Assembly (NCBI GenBank): GCA_903863295.1
Contig: CAIPBM010000091.1
Location: 1-64,000 of the forward strand
DNA: 64,000 nucleotides
Origin: an uncultured Verrucomicrobiota bacterium
GTDB lineage: Bacteria > Verrucomicrobiota > Verrucomicrobiia > Methylacidiphilales > UBA1321
Direction of reading: 5' to 3'
Shown here: positions 44,429-53,029 of the stretch, in pieces
How the letters are laid out: the number at the start of each line of letters is the position of its first letter
Numbering within the stretch: the stretch's first letter is position 1
Notes under the pieces: generated by a model
Seen by the model: the letters and a program-made list of their open reading frames with translations, nothing else
Databases searched by the model: none
What the model was told of the DNA's origin: nothing
Translations under genes and position numbers: made by a program

Positions 44429-44617
44429 CCCTCAGGGCGTCGACTCCTTTTCTCGCTGAACGCGAGAACTTCTCAACCCGAGGATTTCGAATCCTTGCGC
44501 GGCGGCCTTTACCGTCATGGACTTCCCTTGGGCGTTGTGATGGACCTTTTTGGCGAACACCACACTCACCTCGCGAGACGTATCAGCAAAATATGCAAAC
44601 AGAAGAAAATCAAACTT

Positions 44618-45778
44618 ATGAAACTGATTATTCTTCACCCCGACAAAGTCACCCGTGAAATCCTCTGCAGCCATGTCAGGTCACTTGATCATGCCGTCGT
44701 GCATGCATCCGCAAGTTCATTCCAGATCATGCACGATGTCGCAAAACACCGACCGCACCTTGTTTTGGCCGATGAACCGGAACTCCGCTTGCGCGCGCCC
44801 ATCCAGGAAACCCTCGAGAAAATGGGCCTGCATGTTCACATCCTTTGGATTCCAGCGCTGTCCGGGGACGACCTCAAAAAATGGGCTTCGGAGCAATTGT
44901 ACGCTTTGCGCCATGCGACCGCTCCCCGGCCCTTGTCTCCCTACACCGCCGATCAACGCCTGGTGATCCGGGACGATGCTTATGGCGTCTTCGAAGATGG
45001 GCTAAAGCGTAACTTTCCCGAAGTAGAGCCCGAAAATGATGCCGCTTTTGCCCACGAATTGGCCACCTATGCCCGTCACGTGGAAGGGGCGACCGCGCAT
45101 CATGCCGCCGCCCAGCATCATCTGCATCAAGTCATCGTGACGGATCAGGGTCTTCGAGTCGAGGCAACCTACCGGGCCATTCATTCGAGTCATAAGATTT
45201 TTTGGCTGCGGGAGCATATCTTTCGTTGGATCGGAGTCCTGGCCCACTACCTACCCGGAGTCGAGTTGGAATATCTGCCTCCCCCGGCACCGCCTTCTCC
45301 GAAGCTTGATTATCTTCACTATTCGTCGCCGCCGGAAAGTTGTTACGCGGCGGCAGCTCTTCTCATCCATGGGTTTAAGCCAAGCTGGATGCTTTCGCTG
45401 CGCTCGATCCTGGAGCAAAAGTTCATAGGGCAAGATGAAGAAACTCTCCTTCAGGAGACTCTGACTCTGGCCGGGTGGTCCTTCTTGTTACGTGAAATCG
45501 CCATCGCCCAGGTTCGGGTCATGCATCACGCCCTCAAGCTCGATCCTTCATTTTATACCGAAAAGCTTCCGGCCCGGGCGCTCCACCGCGCCACCGGGAT
45601 CTACTGCGACTTTTGGAATCTTCGGTATTTGCGGACGAATCCTCATCTCCTGATTCAGGTGGCCAAAGGAGTGGTCAAGGACCGCATTAGAGTCCCGGAC
45701 ACCGTGCCGGTCGTTCCGCATTTTCACCAGTTTCTCGGCACCACCATCCGCGAGATGAAAGGCCAGGGCAAAAAATAG
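44618..45778 (+). CDS. unrecognised protein with a receiver-like N-terminus
   Basis: The 386-residue protein opens like a response-regulator receiver (MKLIILHPDKVTREILCSHV and VLADEPELRL), but the usual phospho-Asp context is missing. The rest is helical without a recognised motif. A frame from 44495 is also open; I prefer ATG at 44618 because it begins the first strand of the fold. It is preceded by a 189-bp gap after the nuclease and followed by three co-translated genes. Confidence 0.6.
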   Translation: MKLIILHPDKVTREILCSHVRSLDHAVVHASASSFQIMHDVAKHRPHLVLADEPELRLRAPIQETLEKMGLHVHILWIPALSGDDLKKWASEQLYALRHATAPRPLSPYTADQRLVIRDDAYGVFEDGLKRNFPEVEPENDAAFAHELATYARHVEGATAHHAAAQHHLHQVIVTDQGLRVEATYRAIHSSHKIFWLREHIFRWIGVLAHYLPGVELEYLPPPAPPSPKLDYLHYSSPPESCYAAAALLIHGFKPSWMLSLRSILEQKFIGQDEETLLQETLTLAGWSFLLREIAIAQVRVMHHALKLDPSFYTEKLPARALHRATGIYCDFWNLRYLRTNPHLLIQVAKGVVKDRIRVPDTVPVVPHFHQFLGTTIREMKGQGKK

Positions 45779-45797
45779 GATTCGAAAACAAAAATTT

Positions 45798-46463
45798 ATG
45801 CAAATTCAAGCCCTCTACCAACCTGAAAGAAACTTATTGGTCACATCCTACGACAACGACGCGCAGAAGATTTTTGCGCGAGCGGCAAAGAAAACTGAGA
45901 TGTTCAGGCGCAAGCCCAGCGTTATCGGAGTTCTGAAAAGCCATCACCCTGAACGGCTAGATGATTTCGCCACGGGCTCGAACCTGCTCCGTCGCCTGGG
46001 CACAGAACCTTCCCGACAGGTTAGGTTGCACCCGGACGACGTGCGGAAAAGTTTTCACCTCGCTTGTTGCGCGTCGCTCTCTTTTGCCGAAAAGAGATTG
46101 CCGCTCGGAGGCTTGAAACAAGCGCTCATGCTCCTTTCCAGCATCACGCCAATAGTTCTGACGAAAAGATCCCTGCCTCCAACGGTGGAGGTTTTTGATC
46201 AAGACAAGATACCTCGGCCCGTCTGGCAGACCTTTGAGGTCATTCGCTCATGGCCCCATCCTGGGTCACCTATTCTTTTTGTCATCCAGCTTCATCAACT
46301 CCGATTTGAATTGATCAAGATCCCGCCAGGCAATGAACAGCTCGATGCCCTGAGTCAGGAGCTTACCCAAGCGACGCGGCTTTTTCGGGAGACCATGAAA
46401 TACCTCGCTAAAGCGGAGATCGATAAGCCGAAAACCAAAGGACAGAAGGGAAGCACCAAATGA
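45798..46463 (+). CDS. unrecognised protein
   Basis: The 221-residue soluble protein has no motif that I recognise. It is mixed alpha/beta with a Lys-rich end (KPKTKGQKGSTK). It begins 19 bp after the previous gene and overlaps the next by ATGA, and so belongs to the operon of the nucleases. Confidence 0.6.
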   Translation: MQIQALYQPERNLLVTSYDNDAQKIFARAAKKTEMFRRKPSVIGVLKSHHPERLDDFATGSNLLRRLGTEPSRQVRLHPDDVRKSFHLACCASLSFAEKRLPLGGLKQALMLLSSITPIVLTKRSLPPTVEVFDQDKIPRPVWQTFEVIRSWPHPGSPILFVIQLHQLRFELIKIPPGNEQLDALSQELTQATRLFRETMKYLAKAEIDKPKTKGQKGSTK

Positions 46464-47083
46464 AAAACAGCGTTTTGCGCCGGTATCATGTTCGCGCCTC
46501 GGTTCTGATTCTGGACGATCCTTTCCGTCTCGAATTGAGCATGCTCGCTGAATTGGCTGAAGGAATCCTCATCGCTCAAGATTCCACACTCTGGTCAGAT
46601 GCCTCCGCACCGACCTTCCTGGAGGAATTGAAGCAAGGCGCGTTGGCGCTGCAACGGATCGCCCGCTGCAGTCACACCGCCGTGGAAGACTTGGAGGCCC
46701 ACCAAGCTTTTATGGTTTGCCTACTGCTTGCCATGGGGGCTGATTGCCTTCCTAGTGAGCTCAGGACAGCTTTGTCTCAGGTCCTGTCATTGCTCGCCGA
46801 ATGCTGTCCCGTTCGCCTGGAGCCGATGGAGCTTCCGCCCCTCTCCAAACTCCGACGCGGGTTGCGTCATCAATCCATGGTGCGGAAACATTATGCAGAA
46901 ATGCTTTTGGCCTGCGCGCCCCACGGCCCGGGCTATAAAGTGACCCTGGCCGATGCCCTCCGCATTCTTCGAGCCATCGAGAGAGTGCCCAGCCTCGATC
47001 TTGCGCCACTCATTTTTTCCCTTCGCGAAGTCACCGAGGGATTCCGTGTCGCGCTCGATCAGATCGAAGCGGTCGAAGTATGA
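46460..47083 (+). CDS. unrecognised helical protein
   Basis: The 207-residue, mostly helical protein shows no known motif. Leucine-rich stretches near 60-110 could be a helical bundle. It starts by ATGA overlap with the gene before it and ends by ATGA overlap with the next gene. Confidence 0.6.
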   Translation: MKNSVLRRYHVRASVLILDDPFRLELSMLAELAEGILIAQDSTLWSDASAPTFLEELKQGALALQRIARCSHTAVEDLEAHQAFMVCLLLAMGADCLPSELRTALSQVLSLLAECCPVRLEPMELPPLSKLRRGLRHQSMVRKHYAEMLLACAPHGPGYKVTLADALRILRAIERVPSLDLAPLIFSLREVTEGFRVALDQIEAVEV

Positions 47084-47523
47084 AAATCATTCCTCTCAGT
47101 TCCCCTCAAATGAATCGTTGGAACCGCTGGCTCTGGACGAGCCATGGTCTGTCCGACCTTCCCGGCCATACGGTCTATCGTTGCGACATCGATTTTCCGA
47201 TGTACCTCACTCCTTGGATCAGTTTGGAGGGATTTTCCATGCGCCAAGAGCGGGATACCGGCCAGGTCTTGATTAGTTTGGACTTGGCTCCGGGGATACG
47301 TACCATCGCCAATTTGTGGGCCGGAACGGGGTTTCGGCACTCATGCTTTCGCCGCGCAGACCGATTCGACCAAGCCAGCCGTCAATTAATCGTCGCACTC
47401 CGGGAAGGACGGCTTTGGTGGGGAACCGAGACCTTAACCGATCTCCCTTTTGTTACCTCGGTCGCATATCTGTTTTCGAAAGATAACCTGAGCAAACTGC
47501 AGTTTGACCCACTTCGACCGTAA
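47080..47523 (+). CDS. unrecognised small protein ending the nuclease operon
   Basis: The 147-residue protein has several tryptophans and basic residues (RWNRWLWTSHG), giving a beta-rich impression. It overlaps the previous gene and ends 17 bp before the convergent ribbon-helix-helix-like gene. No function can be assigned. Confidence 0.6.
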   Translation: MKIIPLSSPQMNRWNRWLWTSHGLSDLPGHTVYRCDIDFPMYLTPWISLEGFSMRQERDTGQVLISLDLAPGIRTIANLWAGTGFRHSCFRRADRFDQASRQLIVALREGRLWWGTETLTDLPFVTSVAYLFSKDNLSKLQFDPLRP

Positions 47524-47539
47524 GCACAGAAGCAGCTAG

Positions 47540-48172
47540 TTACGCGCCCTCTGGACCATCGCAGGGAAGAGGTCTTACTGGAGTCCTTGCTGAAGCGGAA
47601 GATGCTTTCTCCTGGTCGCTCATGACGGCGAGAATGCCAGCATCTATGTCAGCCCGGAGCGATGGACAAAGCTTCCGCGTCAATGCTCGCAGCGATCGCA
47701 CAGACATCGACTCCTCTGGACGCCCGAGCAGTAGTTTGATGCGGCTCAAGATATCGACAGTTTCGTGGAGTCCGACGCAGAGGGTCAGGTCGGTGCGATC
47801 AAGATCGCGTTCAAAGCGCAGATCCGACAGGTAATATTCAATCTCGCTCATGACGGCACGGACTGTATCCGCCCGGGTGACCCGGGCTCGGATCGAGGCA
47901 TCAACTCCCCCTCGCACCCTTGAGGTCCCGAGTGGGCGCACGAATTCCTCGACTAACGTCCGCCTGGCTTGCGGATCGGCAGCAGCGCGCAAGAGTTGCC
48001 ATTCTTGTTCGCCAAGGGCGCGCTGGCAGGAATTGGACAACTCGTCACGAATGAAGTCCGACGTGGTGCCAGCGCCGGACTTTTTCGCCGCACGTATCAG
48101 GGCAATCTTCAGTGGATAATCGCAATTGAAGGTCGGGTTTACTTCGCCATTTATAGTCCGTGGTCTTGCCAT
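47540..48172 (-). CDS. ribbon-helix-helix-like protein
   Basis: The 210-residue protein begins MARPRTINGEVNPTF and has a strand-helix-helix-looking stretch (PLKIALIRAAKKSGAGTTSDFIRDEL, 20-45) at the N-terminus. The remainder is helical. GAAGAAG stands before the ATG. It faces the nuclease operon at its end and the excisionase-integrase operon at its start. A DNA-binding role for plasmid- or island-type partition or relaxosome is possible, but no relaxase gene is present. Confidence 0.55.
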   Translation of the reverse strand: MARPRTINGEVNPTFNCDYPLKIALIRAAKKSGAGTTSDFIRDELSNSCQRALGEQEWQLLRAAADPQARRTLVEEFVRPLGTSRVRGGVDASIRARVTRADTVRAVMSEIEYYLSDLRFERDLDRTDLTLCVGLHETVDILSRIKLLLGRPEESMSVRSLRALTRKLCPSLRADIDAGILAVMSDQEKASSASARTPVRPLPCDGPEGA

Positions 48173-48375
48173 CTTCTTCGATCATAACCCAGTCAACGGT
48201 CATTATGCAGTATGTTTTATTTCAATATTTACAAGGTTTCGTTTTTATGTACTCTGTAATTATGCAAACGACAGCCCACAGCCAAGCCCCGCAAGGACAA
48301 TGTCCAAGGCGGGTGAGGTTCGCTTGGGCCCGTCCGATCGGCTCCGGCCGCGACGGTGAGCAGACGAGATGCGAG

Positions 48376-48407
48376 TTCGGCCTGACGATGGTCTGCGACA
48401 GGCCGAA
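48376..48407. promoter_or_regulatory. inverted repeat before the excisionase-integrase operon
   Basis: TTCGGCCTG and CAGGCCGAA (9-bp arms) are separated by 14 bases. The 313-bp gap that contains it has no gene. The site could be an arm-type or operator site of the recombination genes; it does not look like a terminator because no T-run follows. Confidence 0.35.
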
Positions 48408-48485
48408 GCACCGTGTGCAATTGATGTCATTAAGGCGTACCTCGCGACGCCCCCTGCCCGGCTCACCTCTTTATGAGCACGAGCC

Positions 48486-49040
48486 GTGGCCAGCCGCAAA
48501 GTACTCTATCCTGTAATCGTCTCTCCAGTCGCGGATCTGGAAACACAAGACGCGAAAACGTCCCAGAAGGAGAAGGCGCGCCCATTGGCAGAATTGCCGC
48601 CCCCGTCGCTGCTCCCGGGCGAGCATGCGGATGAGATCCCCCGCGTTCCGTCGCCGCAACCGGAGATGGGCAATCTGGTCCAGAAGATCCTCCTGGTGGA
48701 AAAGGAGATCGAAGAACTTTTTGCGTACGCTAAGAATTTTCGAGCCAGTCTCGAAATCAAGCTCGAGACGGCCAGCCTACTGTCACGCGAACAGGTGGCG
48801 GACATGCTGTACTCCAGCCTTTCGCAAGTCTACCGCTGGACCAAGTCCGGCGAACTGAGAGCCACCTGGCTGGACCAGCACCCGCGGTACCGGCCCAAAG
48901 ACATAGAGGCATTCATCGACTCCCGCGTCAAAAGCGGAAAGCCCACCAAGAAGGCTCAAAGTCCCTCCTGCCACACTTCAGGCAGTAGGTCCAAGCAAGT
49001 CCTGGAAAAGACCATAAACATGAAAAAGAGGCTTTCATGA
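48486..49040 (+). CDS. excisionase-like helix-turn-helix protein
   Basis: The 184-residue protein has a GTG start. Residues 93-145 have the winged helix-turn-helix pattern of excisionases and MerR-like proteins (SREQVADMLYSSLSQVYRWTKSGELRA). A proline-rich region precedes it, and the end is Lys-rich. It overlaps the integrase by ATGA, as xis-int pairs do. Confidence 0.75.
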   Translation: MASRKVLYPVIVSPVADLETQDAKTSQKEKARPLAELPPPSLLPGEHADEIPRVPSPQPEMGNLVQKILLVEKEIEELFAYAKNFRASLEIKLETASLLSREQVADMLYSSLSQVYRWTKSGELRATWLDQHPRYRPKDIEAFIDSRVKSGKPTKKAQSPSCHTSGSRSKQVLEKTINMKKRLS

Positions 49041-50386
49041 GTGCGCGTCTTCATTCCCGTCAACGTTACCGGCGAACCGTCCCGGTTTATGAATTTAAGG
49101 GCTATAAGATCCGGGTCTATCGAGCGAAGGACCGCTTTTCTGCCCAGTTCCGGGGAATCAAAAAAAGACGTGAACGATTCGAGCGGGACACGGAAGTAGA
49201 TGCGGTTGAAGCCGCCAAGGATCGGATCCGGGAATTGACGGATTCCGAGTTACAGCAATTGCAGCTCGAGGAAAAAGTAGCGTCTGATTTGTTAAAGCCG
49301 CATGGAATATCGATGATCGAAGCGGCGCGCCTAGTTGTGACCGCCTTTACGCACTTGGCTCCCTTTGGCAAAGGCATCATGGATGCCGTCAATTATTACC
49401 GCGAGCGGCACCAATGCCGACCGATCACGGTCACGGAACTGGTGAACGAATTGTTAGCGGTGAAGGAGAACGAAACCGGTGACAAGAATGTGAAAGATCT
49501 CAAGAGCAAGCTCCGTTACCGCTTTTGCAAAAAATTTGGCGATAGGCTCATGACCACCCTGACAGCCAACGAATTGACCGTCTACCTACGAGCGCTGGCG
49601 GGGAGCATGCGCAACCGACGCAATCATCACGCGGCCCTGGTGACTTTATTCAAGTTCGCCAAAGAATCTGAACGCCTGCCCAAAGACTTTCCGACGGAAA
49701 TGGATGGGATTAAAAAGCCGAAAGCGGAAGACCCCGAGATCAGCATTTTCTCCCCCGACGAATTGATGGCCTTGATTCGAGCGGGTCTCGCCATCAAATC
49801 ACGTGCACTGGCCGCTCTTTTGATCCAAGCGTTCACCGGCGTTCGCTCGGAGGAGTTGTGCCAGACCGATCCAAAAAAGGACCGTGCGAGATGGAAAGAT
49901 GTCCTGCTTGACGATTATCCCGAAATTCATATCCGCAAAAGCGTCTCGAAATTAAAAAAAGAACGCTTCGTCCCCATCCCACGCGCGCTGGCAAGCTGGC
50001 TTCGACTTTTGAAGCTGGAGGACGAAGACCCGATTTTCTCCACGAACGAGTTTGACGAGCAGTATAAGAAAATCGTCAAGAAAGCCGGTCTGAGCTGGAA
50101 AAAGAATGGCTTGAGGAAATCATTCTCGACCTATCACGCCGCACTCAGTGGCTCGCTCAAGATCACGGCCAAAGGTGCCGGGAATAGTGCGGCGATGCTA
50201 GATCGCTATTACAACAAAGCCACTCGCCGGGCACTCAAGCTGGCGAAAGTTTGGTTTGCACTGGGCCCCGATAAATTTGGAGAAGCAGTTCGCAATTATG
50301 TGACCGCCACCCGGCCAAAGCGCGCGAAAAATCATCCTGCCTCCAGTAAACGACCGAGCGATGACAAGCCCCGGACGGTTACGTGA
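49037..50386 (+). CDS. full-length tyrosine recombinase (integrase)
   Basis: The 449-residue protein has an N-terminal arm-binding part, a core-binding part and the catalytic domain: R270 (FTGVRSEEL), a basic strand (SKLKKERFVPI), a variant HxxR box (NGLRKSF, with Asn in place of His), and Y391/Y392 (LDRYYNK). This variant box is common in integrases of verrucomicrobial islands. The gene lies 1.2 kb left of tRNA-Ser, facing it, where the integrase of an element inserted in that tRNA would be expected. It is co-translated with the excisionase and the next gene. Confidence 0.9.
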   Translation: MSARLHSRQRYRRTVPVYEFKGYKIRVYRAKDRFSAQFRGIKKRRERFERDTEVDAVEAAKDRIRELTDSELQQLQLEEKVASDLLKPHGISMIEAARLVVTAFTHLAPFGKGIMDAVNYYRERHQCRPITVTELVNELLAVKENETGDKNVKDLKSKLRYRFCKKFGDRLMTTLTANELTVYLRALAGSMRNRRNHHAALVTLFKFAKESERLPKDFPTEMDGIKKPKAEDPEISIFSPDELMALIRAGLAIKSRALAALLIQAFTGVRSEELCQTDPKKDRARWKDVLLDDYPEIHIRKSVSKLKKERFVPIPRALASWLRLLKLEDEDPIFSTNEFDEQYKKIVKKAGLSWKKNGLRKSFSTYHAALSGSLKITAKGAGNSAAMLDRYYNKATRRALKLAKVWFALGPDKFGEAVRNYVTATRPKRAKNHPASSKRPSDDKPRTVT

Positions 50387-51234
50387 CAATCAACCACACA
50401 AAACCACTCATGAACTTATTTGCGTACATTGAAGACGCGAAACTTGAGCCTACCGTCATTTCACATTATCTAACCAACCAGTTAGAATTATTTGTCGAGG
50501 CGGGCCAGGAGGCGGTGCTCGCCTCGACCTCGGTTTCGTCCAAAGGTCTCAAGGGGCGGTTCACTCTTGTGCGCCCGATGGGCAGCGAGAAGTGTCTTTT
50601 GCATTGGCAGGACGAAGATGACTTGAATAGTTCGTCACGAATGTTTGATAGCGAGTTGGGTAGCAGTTGCGATGCTCTGATCTATTTTTCCCGCGTAGCA
50701 TTCGTTTGTTCTCTCGAATACTCCTCCGACCATTCACTTTTTAAGAGAAAGGCCGTTCGCAACCGCCTTCGCAACCTCTATGATCGGGCGGCCCGGATAC
50801 CCCTACCCAAAAAACATTCGACGCTAATTGAACCCACTCCGACGTGGCCTCGGGATAAGTCCATTAATGGCTATCTCCGCCATCGGAGAGCAGATCCATG
50901 GGTTTCGTCAGCTCTCTTTGCCCTTTTTAAAAATCTCAAGCGCCAATTGGAAAAACCAGCCGCCCTTAAATTAGTGAGAGTCACCTCTGGTTTAATGAAG
51001 TACTCCGTGGCTATTCTGCGGCCAAAACAAAGCCATCTCTGTCTTTACTATCCGTACAGACCTTTACCCGAGATCGCAGGTCCTCGTATCTTTTGGAAGG
51101 ACGAACAACTGATGGCGCATGCCAGCATGGAGGAAGCCGCTTTAGGCCTCAAGTTGAACACTTTCACCGATCGTGTGATGGCCGCATATAGGGCGGTGGA
51201 GGATATTCCTTCTTCTCATGTGGTGGACATCTGA
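50383..51234 (+). CDS. unrecognised protein co-translated with the integrase
   Basis: The 283-residue protein starts with GTG overlapping the integrase stop (GTGA). It has no recognisable domain and is mixed alpha/beta with basic patches. The tight coupling to the integrase suggests a role in the life of the element, such as replication, regulation or a cargo function. Confidence 0.65.
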   Translation: MTINHTKPLMNLFAYIEDAKLEPTVISHYLTNQLELFVEAGQEAVLASTSVSSKGLKGRFTLVRPMGSEKCLLHWQDEDDLNSSSRMFDSELGSSCDALIYFSRVAFVCSLEYSSDHSLFKRKAVRNRLRNLYDRAARIPLPKKHSTLIEPTPTWPRDKSINGYLRHRRADPWVSSALFALFKNLKRQLEKPAALKLVRVTSGLMKYSVAILRPKQSHLCLYYPYRPLPEIAGPRIFWKDEQLMAHASMEEAALGLKLNTFTDRVMAAYRAVEDIPSSHVVDI

Positions 51235-51477
51235 ACTCGCTGTTGAGTATCACCAGCATGAGGGGGAGTCATAACGCCGGGGTGGAATTATTCTCGAGCA
51301 CCCTCAGGCTGATGTTTGCCCGCTAACTACAGGGACCCTGCGACGTACAGGCTGGGGTTCCAGTATTTAAACCCCACCAATTCAAACCTAGACACTGGCT
51401 ATTTTTTCCAGAGCGAGAAAACCCGCGAGGATCGCAAATTTCAGAGGGAAAATCAAAGTTATAAAATCTAAAATTTT

Positions 51478-51495
51478 TTTGTCAGATTTGTCAGA
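51478..51495. repeat. tandem 9-bp repeat near tRNA-Ser
   Basis: TTTGTCAGA occurs twice in a row, after an A+T-rich stretch (from 51440) and 46 bp before the tRNA end. The 306-bp gap between the integrase operon and the tRNA holds no gene. Such short repeats are typical of integrase arm-type binding sites. The role here is inferred. Confidence 0.4.
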
Positions 51496-51540
51496 TTTTC
51501 AAAATCGACTTTTATAAGCCATTGATTATCAACGCCGATT

Positions 51541-51630
51541 TGGCGGACGGGGAGGGATTCGAACCCTCGGTGGCTTTAACACCACAGCCGCTTTCCAGGC
51601 GACCGCACTAAACCACTATGCGACCCGTCC
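51541..51630 (-). tRNA. tRNA-Ser (anticodon GGA)
   Basis: Read on the minus strand, the 90-nt gene folds as a class II tRNA. The 7-bp acceptor stem is GGACGGG/CCCGTCC, the anticodon loop is CTGGAAA, the long variable arm is typical of serine, and the T-arm is GAGGGTTCGAATCCCTC. The CCA end is encoded. The 3' end faces the island to its left. Confidence 0.95.
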
Positions 51631-51768
51631 AAAATGTTTCGCCTCTCGCTGACGAGGGGAAAGGGTCCTACCCTAGGCTATGTTCGCTTCCGGGCAAAGC
51701 AGGAATTTTATGAAGTTACGAATGGGTTGGGCATAGACCGAACCTGCCACATGGGCTAAAGTGAAAGG

Positions 51769-52716
51769 ATGAACGCGTTGCAGGAGGAAATCCTGGCTCT
51801 CAAGAAGTCGAAAAATGCGGTGATCCTGGCCCATAACTATCAGGTGCGCGAAATTCAGGAAGTGGCGGATTATGTTGGTGATTCGCTGGGGCTGGCCTAT
51901 CAGGCGCAGGCGTCCCGGGCGGAGATCATCCTGTTTTGCGGCGTCCACTTCATGGCGGAGACGGCCAAGATCGTAAATCCGGGCAAGAAGGTTCTCCTAC
52001 CCGATCTCAACGCGGGCTGCTCATTGGCGGAATCGTGCGATGCGGCGGAGTTGGCGGCTTACAAGGAAAGGCATCCCGGCATTTACGTGGTCGCTTATAT
52101 CAACTGCACCGCCGAGGTGAAGGCGTTGAGCGATGTGATTTGCACTTCTGGGAATGCGGAGCGGATGGTGCAGCATGTACCCGCGGATCGCGAAATCCTT
52201 TTTGTCCCAGACCAAAATCTGGGCGAGTGGGTGATGGAAAAGACGGGGCGCAAGATGCGGCTCTGGCAGGGCAACTGTTATATCCATATTGAGTTCACGC
52301 ATGAGAGCATCCTGCGGATTCGCCGGGAGTATCCCAATGCGCCGCTGGTCGCGCATCCGGAGTGTACGCGCCCGGTGCGACTGCTGGCGGATGAGGTCTG
52401 CTCCACGGAGAAAATGGTCCACTATTGCCGGGATAATCCCGCCAAGGAATTTATCATCGCAACGGAATCAGGGATGCTCCATCGGCTCCGGCGGGAGTTG
52501 CCGGACAAAATTTTCATCCCGGGACCAACGGAAAAGTGCGCCTGCGCCGATTGCCGCTACATGAAAATGAATACCTTGGAGAAAGTCCATGAGGCGCTGC
52601 GCGATGAAACGCCGGAGCTTTTCATGGCTCAGGATTTACGCGAAAAAGCCTTCATTCCGCTACAACGGATGCTGGATTGGAGTCGAGATACCCCTGTGGT
52701 GGCGCAGGCCAAGTAG
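51769..52716 (+). CDS. nadA: quinolinate synthase
   Basis: The 315-residue enzyme condenses iminoaspartate with dihydroxyacetone phosphate in NAD synthesis and carries a 4Fe-4S cluster. The family marks are ILAHNYQ, FCGVHFMAETAK, GCSLAESC, YINCTAEVKA, ICTSGNA and the C-terminal CACADCRYMK. The ATG at 51769 follows AAAGG directly, an odd spacing. No nadB or nadC is next to it. Confidence 0.96.
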   Translation: MNALQEEILALKKSKNAVILAHNYQVREIQEVADYVGDSLGLAYQAQASRAEIILFCGVHFMAETAKIVNPGKKVLLPDLNAGCSLAESCDAAELAAYKERHPGIYVVAYINCTAEVKALSDVICTSGNAERMVQHVPADREILFVPDQNLGEWVMEKTGRKMRLWQGNCYIHIEFTHESILRIRREYPNAPLVAHPECTRPVRLLADEVCSTEKMVHYCRDNPAKEFIIATESGMLHRLRRELPDKIFIPGPTEKCACADCRYMKMNTLEKVHEALRDETPELFMAQDLREKAFIPLQRMLDWSRDTPVVAQAK

Positions 52717-52726
52717 CATCAGATGT

Positions 52727-52852
52727 TTACTTTCTGCGGCGAATTAATTTGGCCCGGCGTGCCCGCAACGTCAGAAGGAAAATAAATATCACCAAGGCGG
52801 GAATGATGCACGCCAACCCAAAAAGCATTGTATTAGCACCATCATCGGACAT
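52727..52852 (-). CDS. 41-residue single-pass membrane protein
   Basis: A short frame from ATG at 52852 to TAA at 52727 encodes a protein with an N-terminal acidic start (MSDDGANT), a hydrophobic helix (about 9-28, MLFGLACIIPALVIFIFLL) and an Arg/Lys-rich end. This is the composition of real small membrane proteins. It ends 10 bp after nadA on the other strand. A palindrome lies 38 bp upstream. Confidence 0.5.
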   Translation of the reverse strand: MSDDGANTMLFGLACIIPALVIFIFLLTLRARRAKLIRRRK

Positions 52853-52889
52853 GGCCCTAGCTTAGATCGTCGCAAATCGGATGACGATG

Positions 52890-52908
52890 GCAATTGTGCA
52901 ACAATTGC
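52890..52908. promoter_or_regulatory. palindrome upstream of the 41-residue protein
   Basis: GCAATTGT-GCA-ACAATTGC has 8-bp arms and a 3-base centre. It lies 38 bp before the small gene and could be an operator. The remaining bases up to 53029 hold no gene. Confidence 0.4.
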
Positions 52909-53029
52909 GTTTCGGAAGAGTGCGTAACACGGCGAATCGTTTGATGGCACAGGACTCATTAATGAATGCAGTGCATCAAGTACACGTAGGGAAAGCGCGT
53001 CGCTAAAGACAGAAGCGGTTACCTAGTTG

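Noticed and set aside
40576-48172. Conjugation module
   Set aside because: A VirD4-like ATPase is present, but there is no relaxase, no VirB4 and no mating-pair genes, and the ATPase lacks clear membrane helices.
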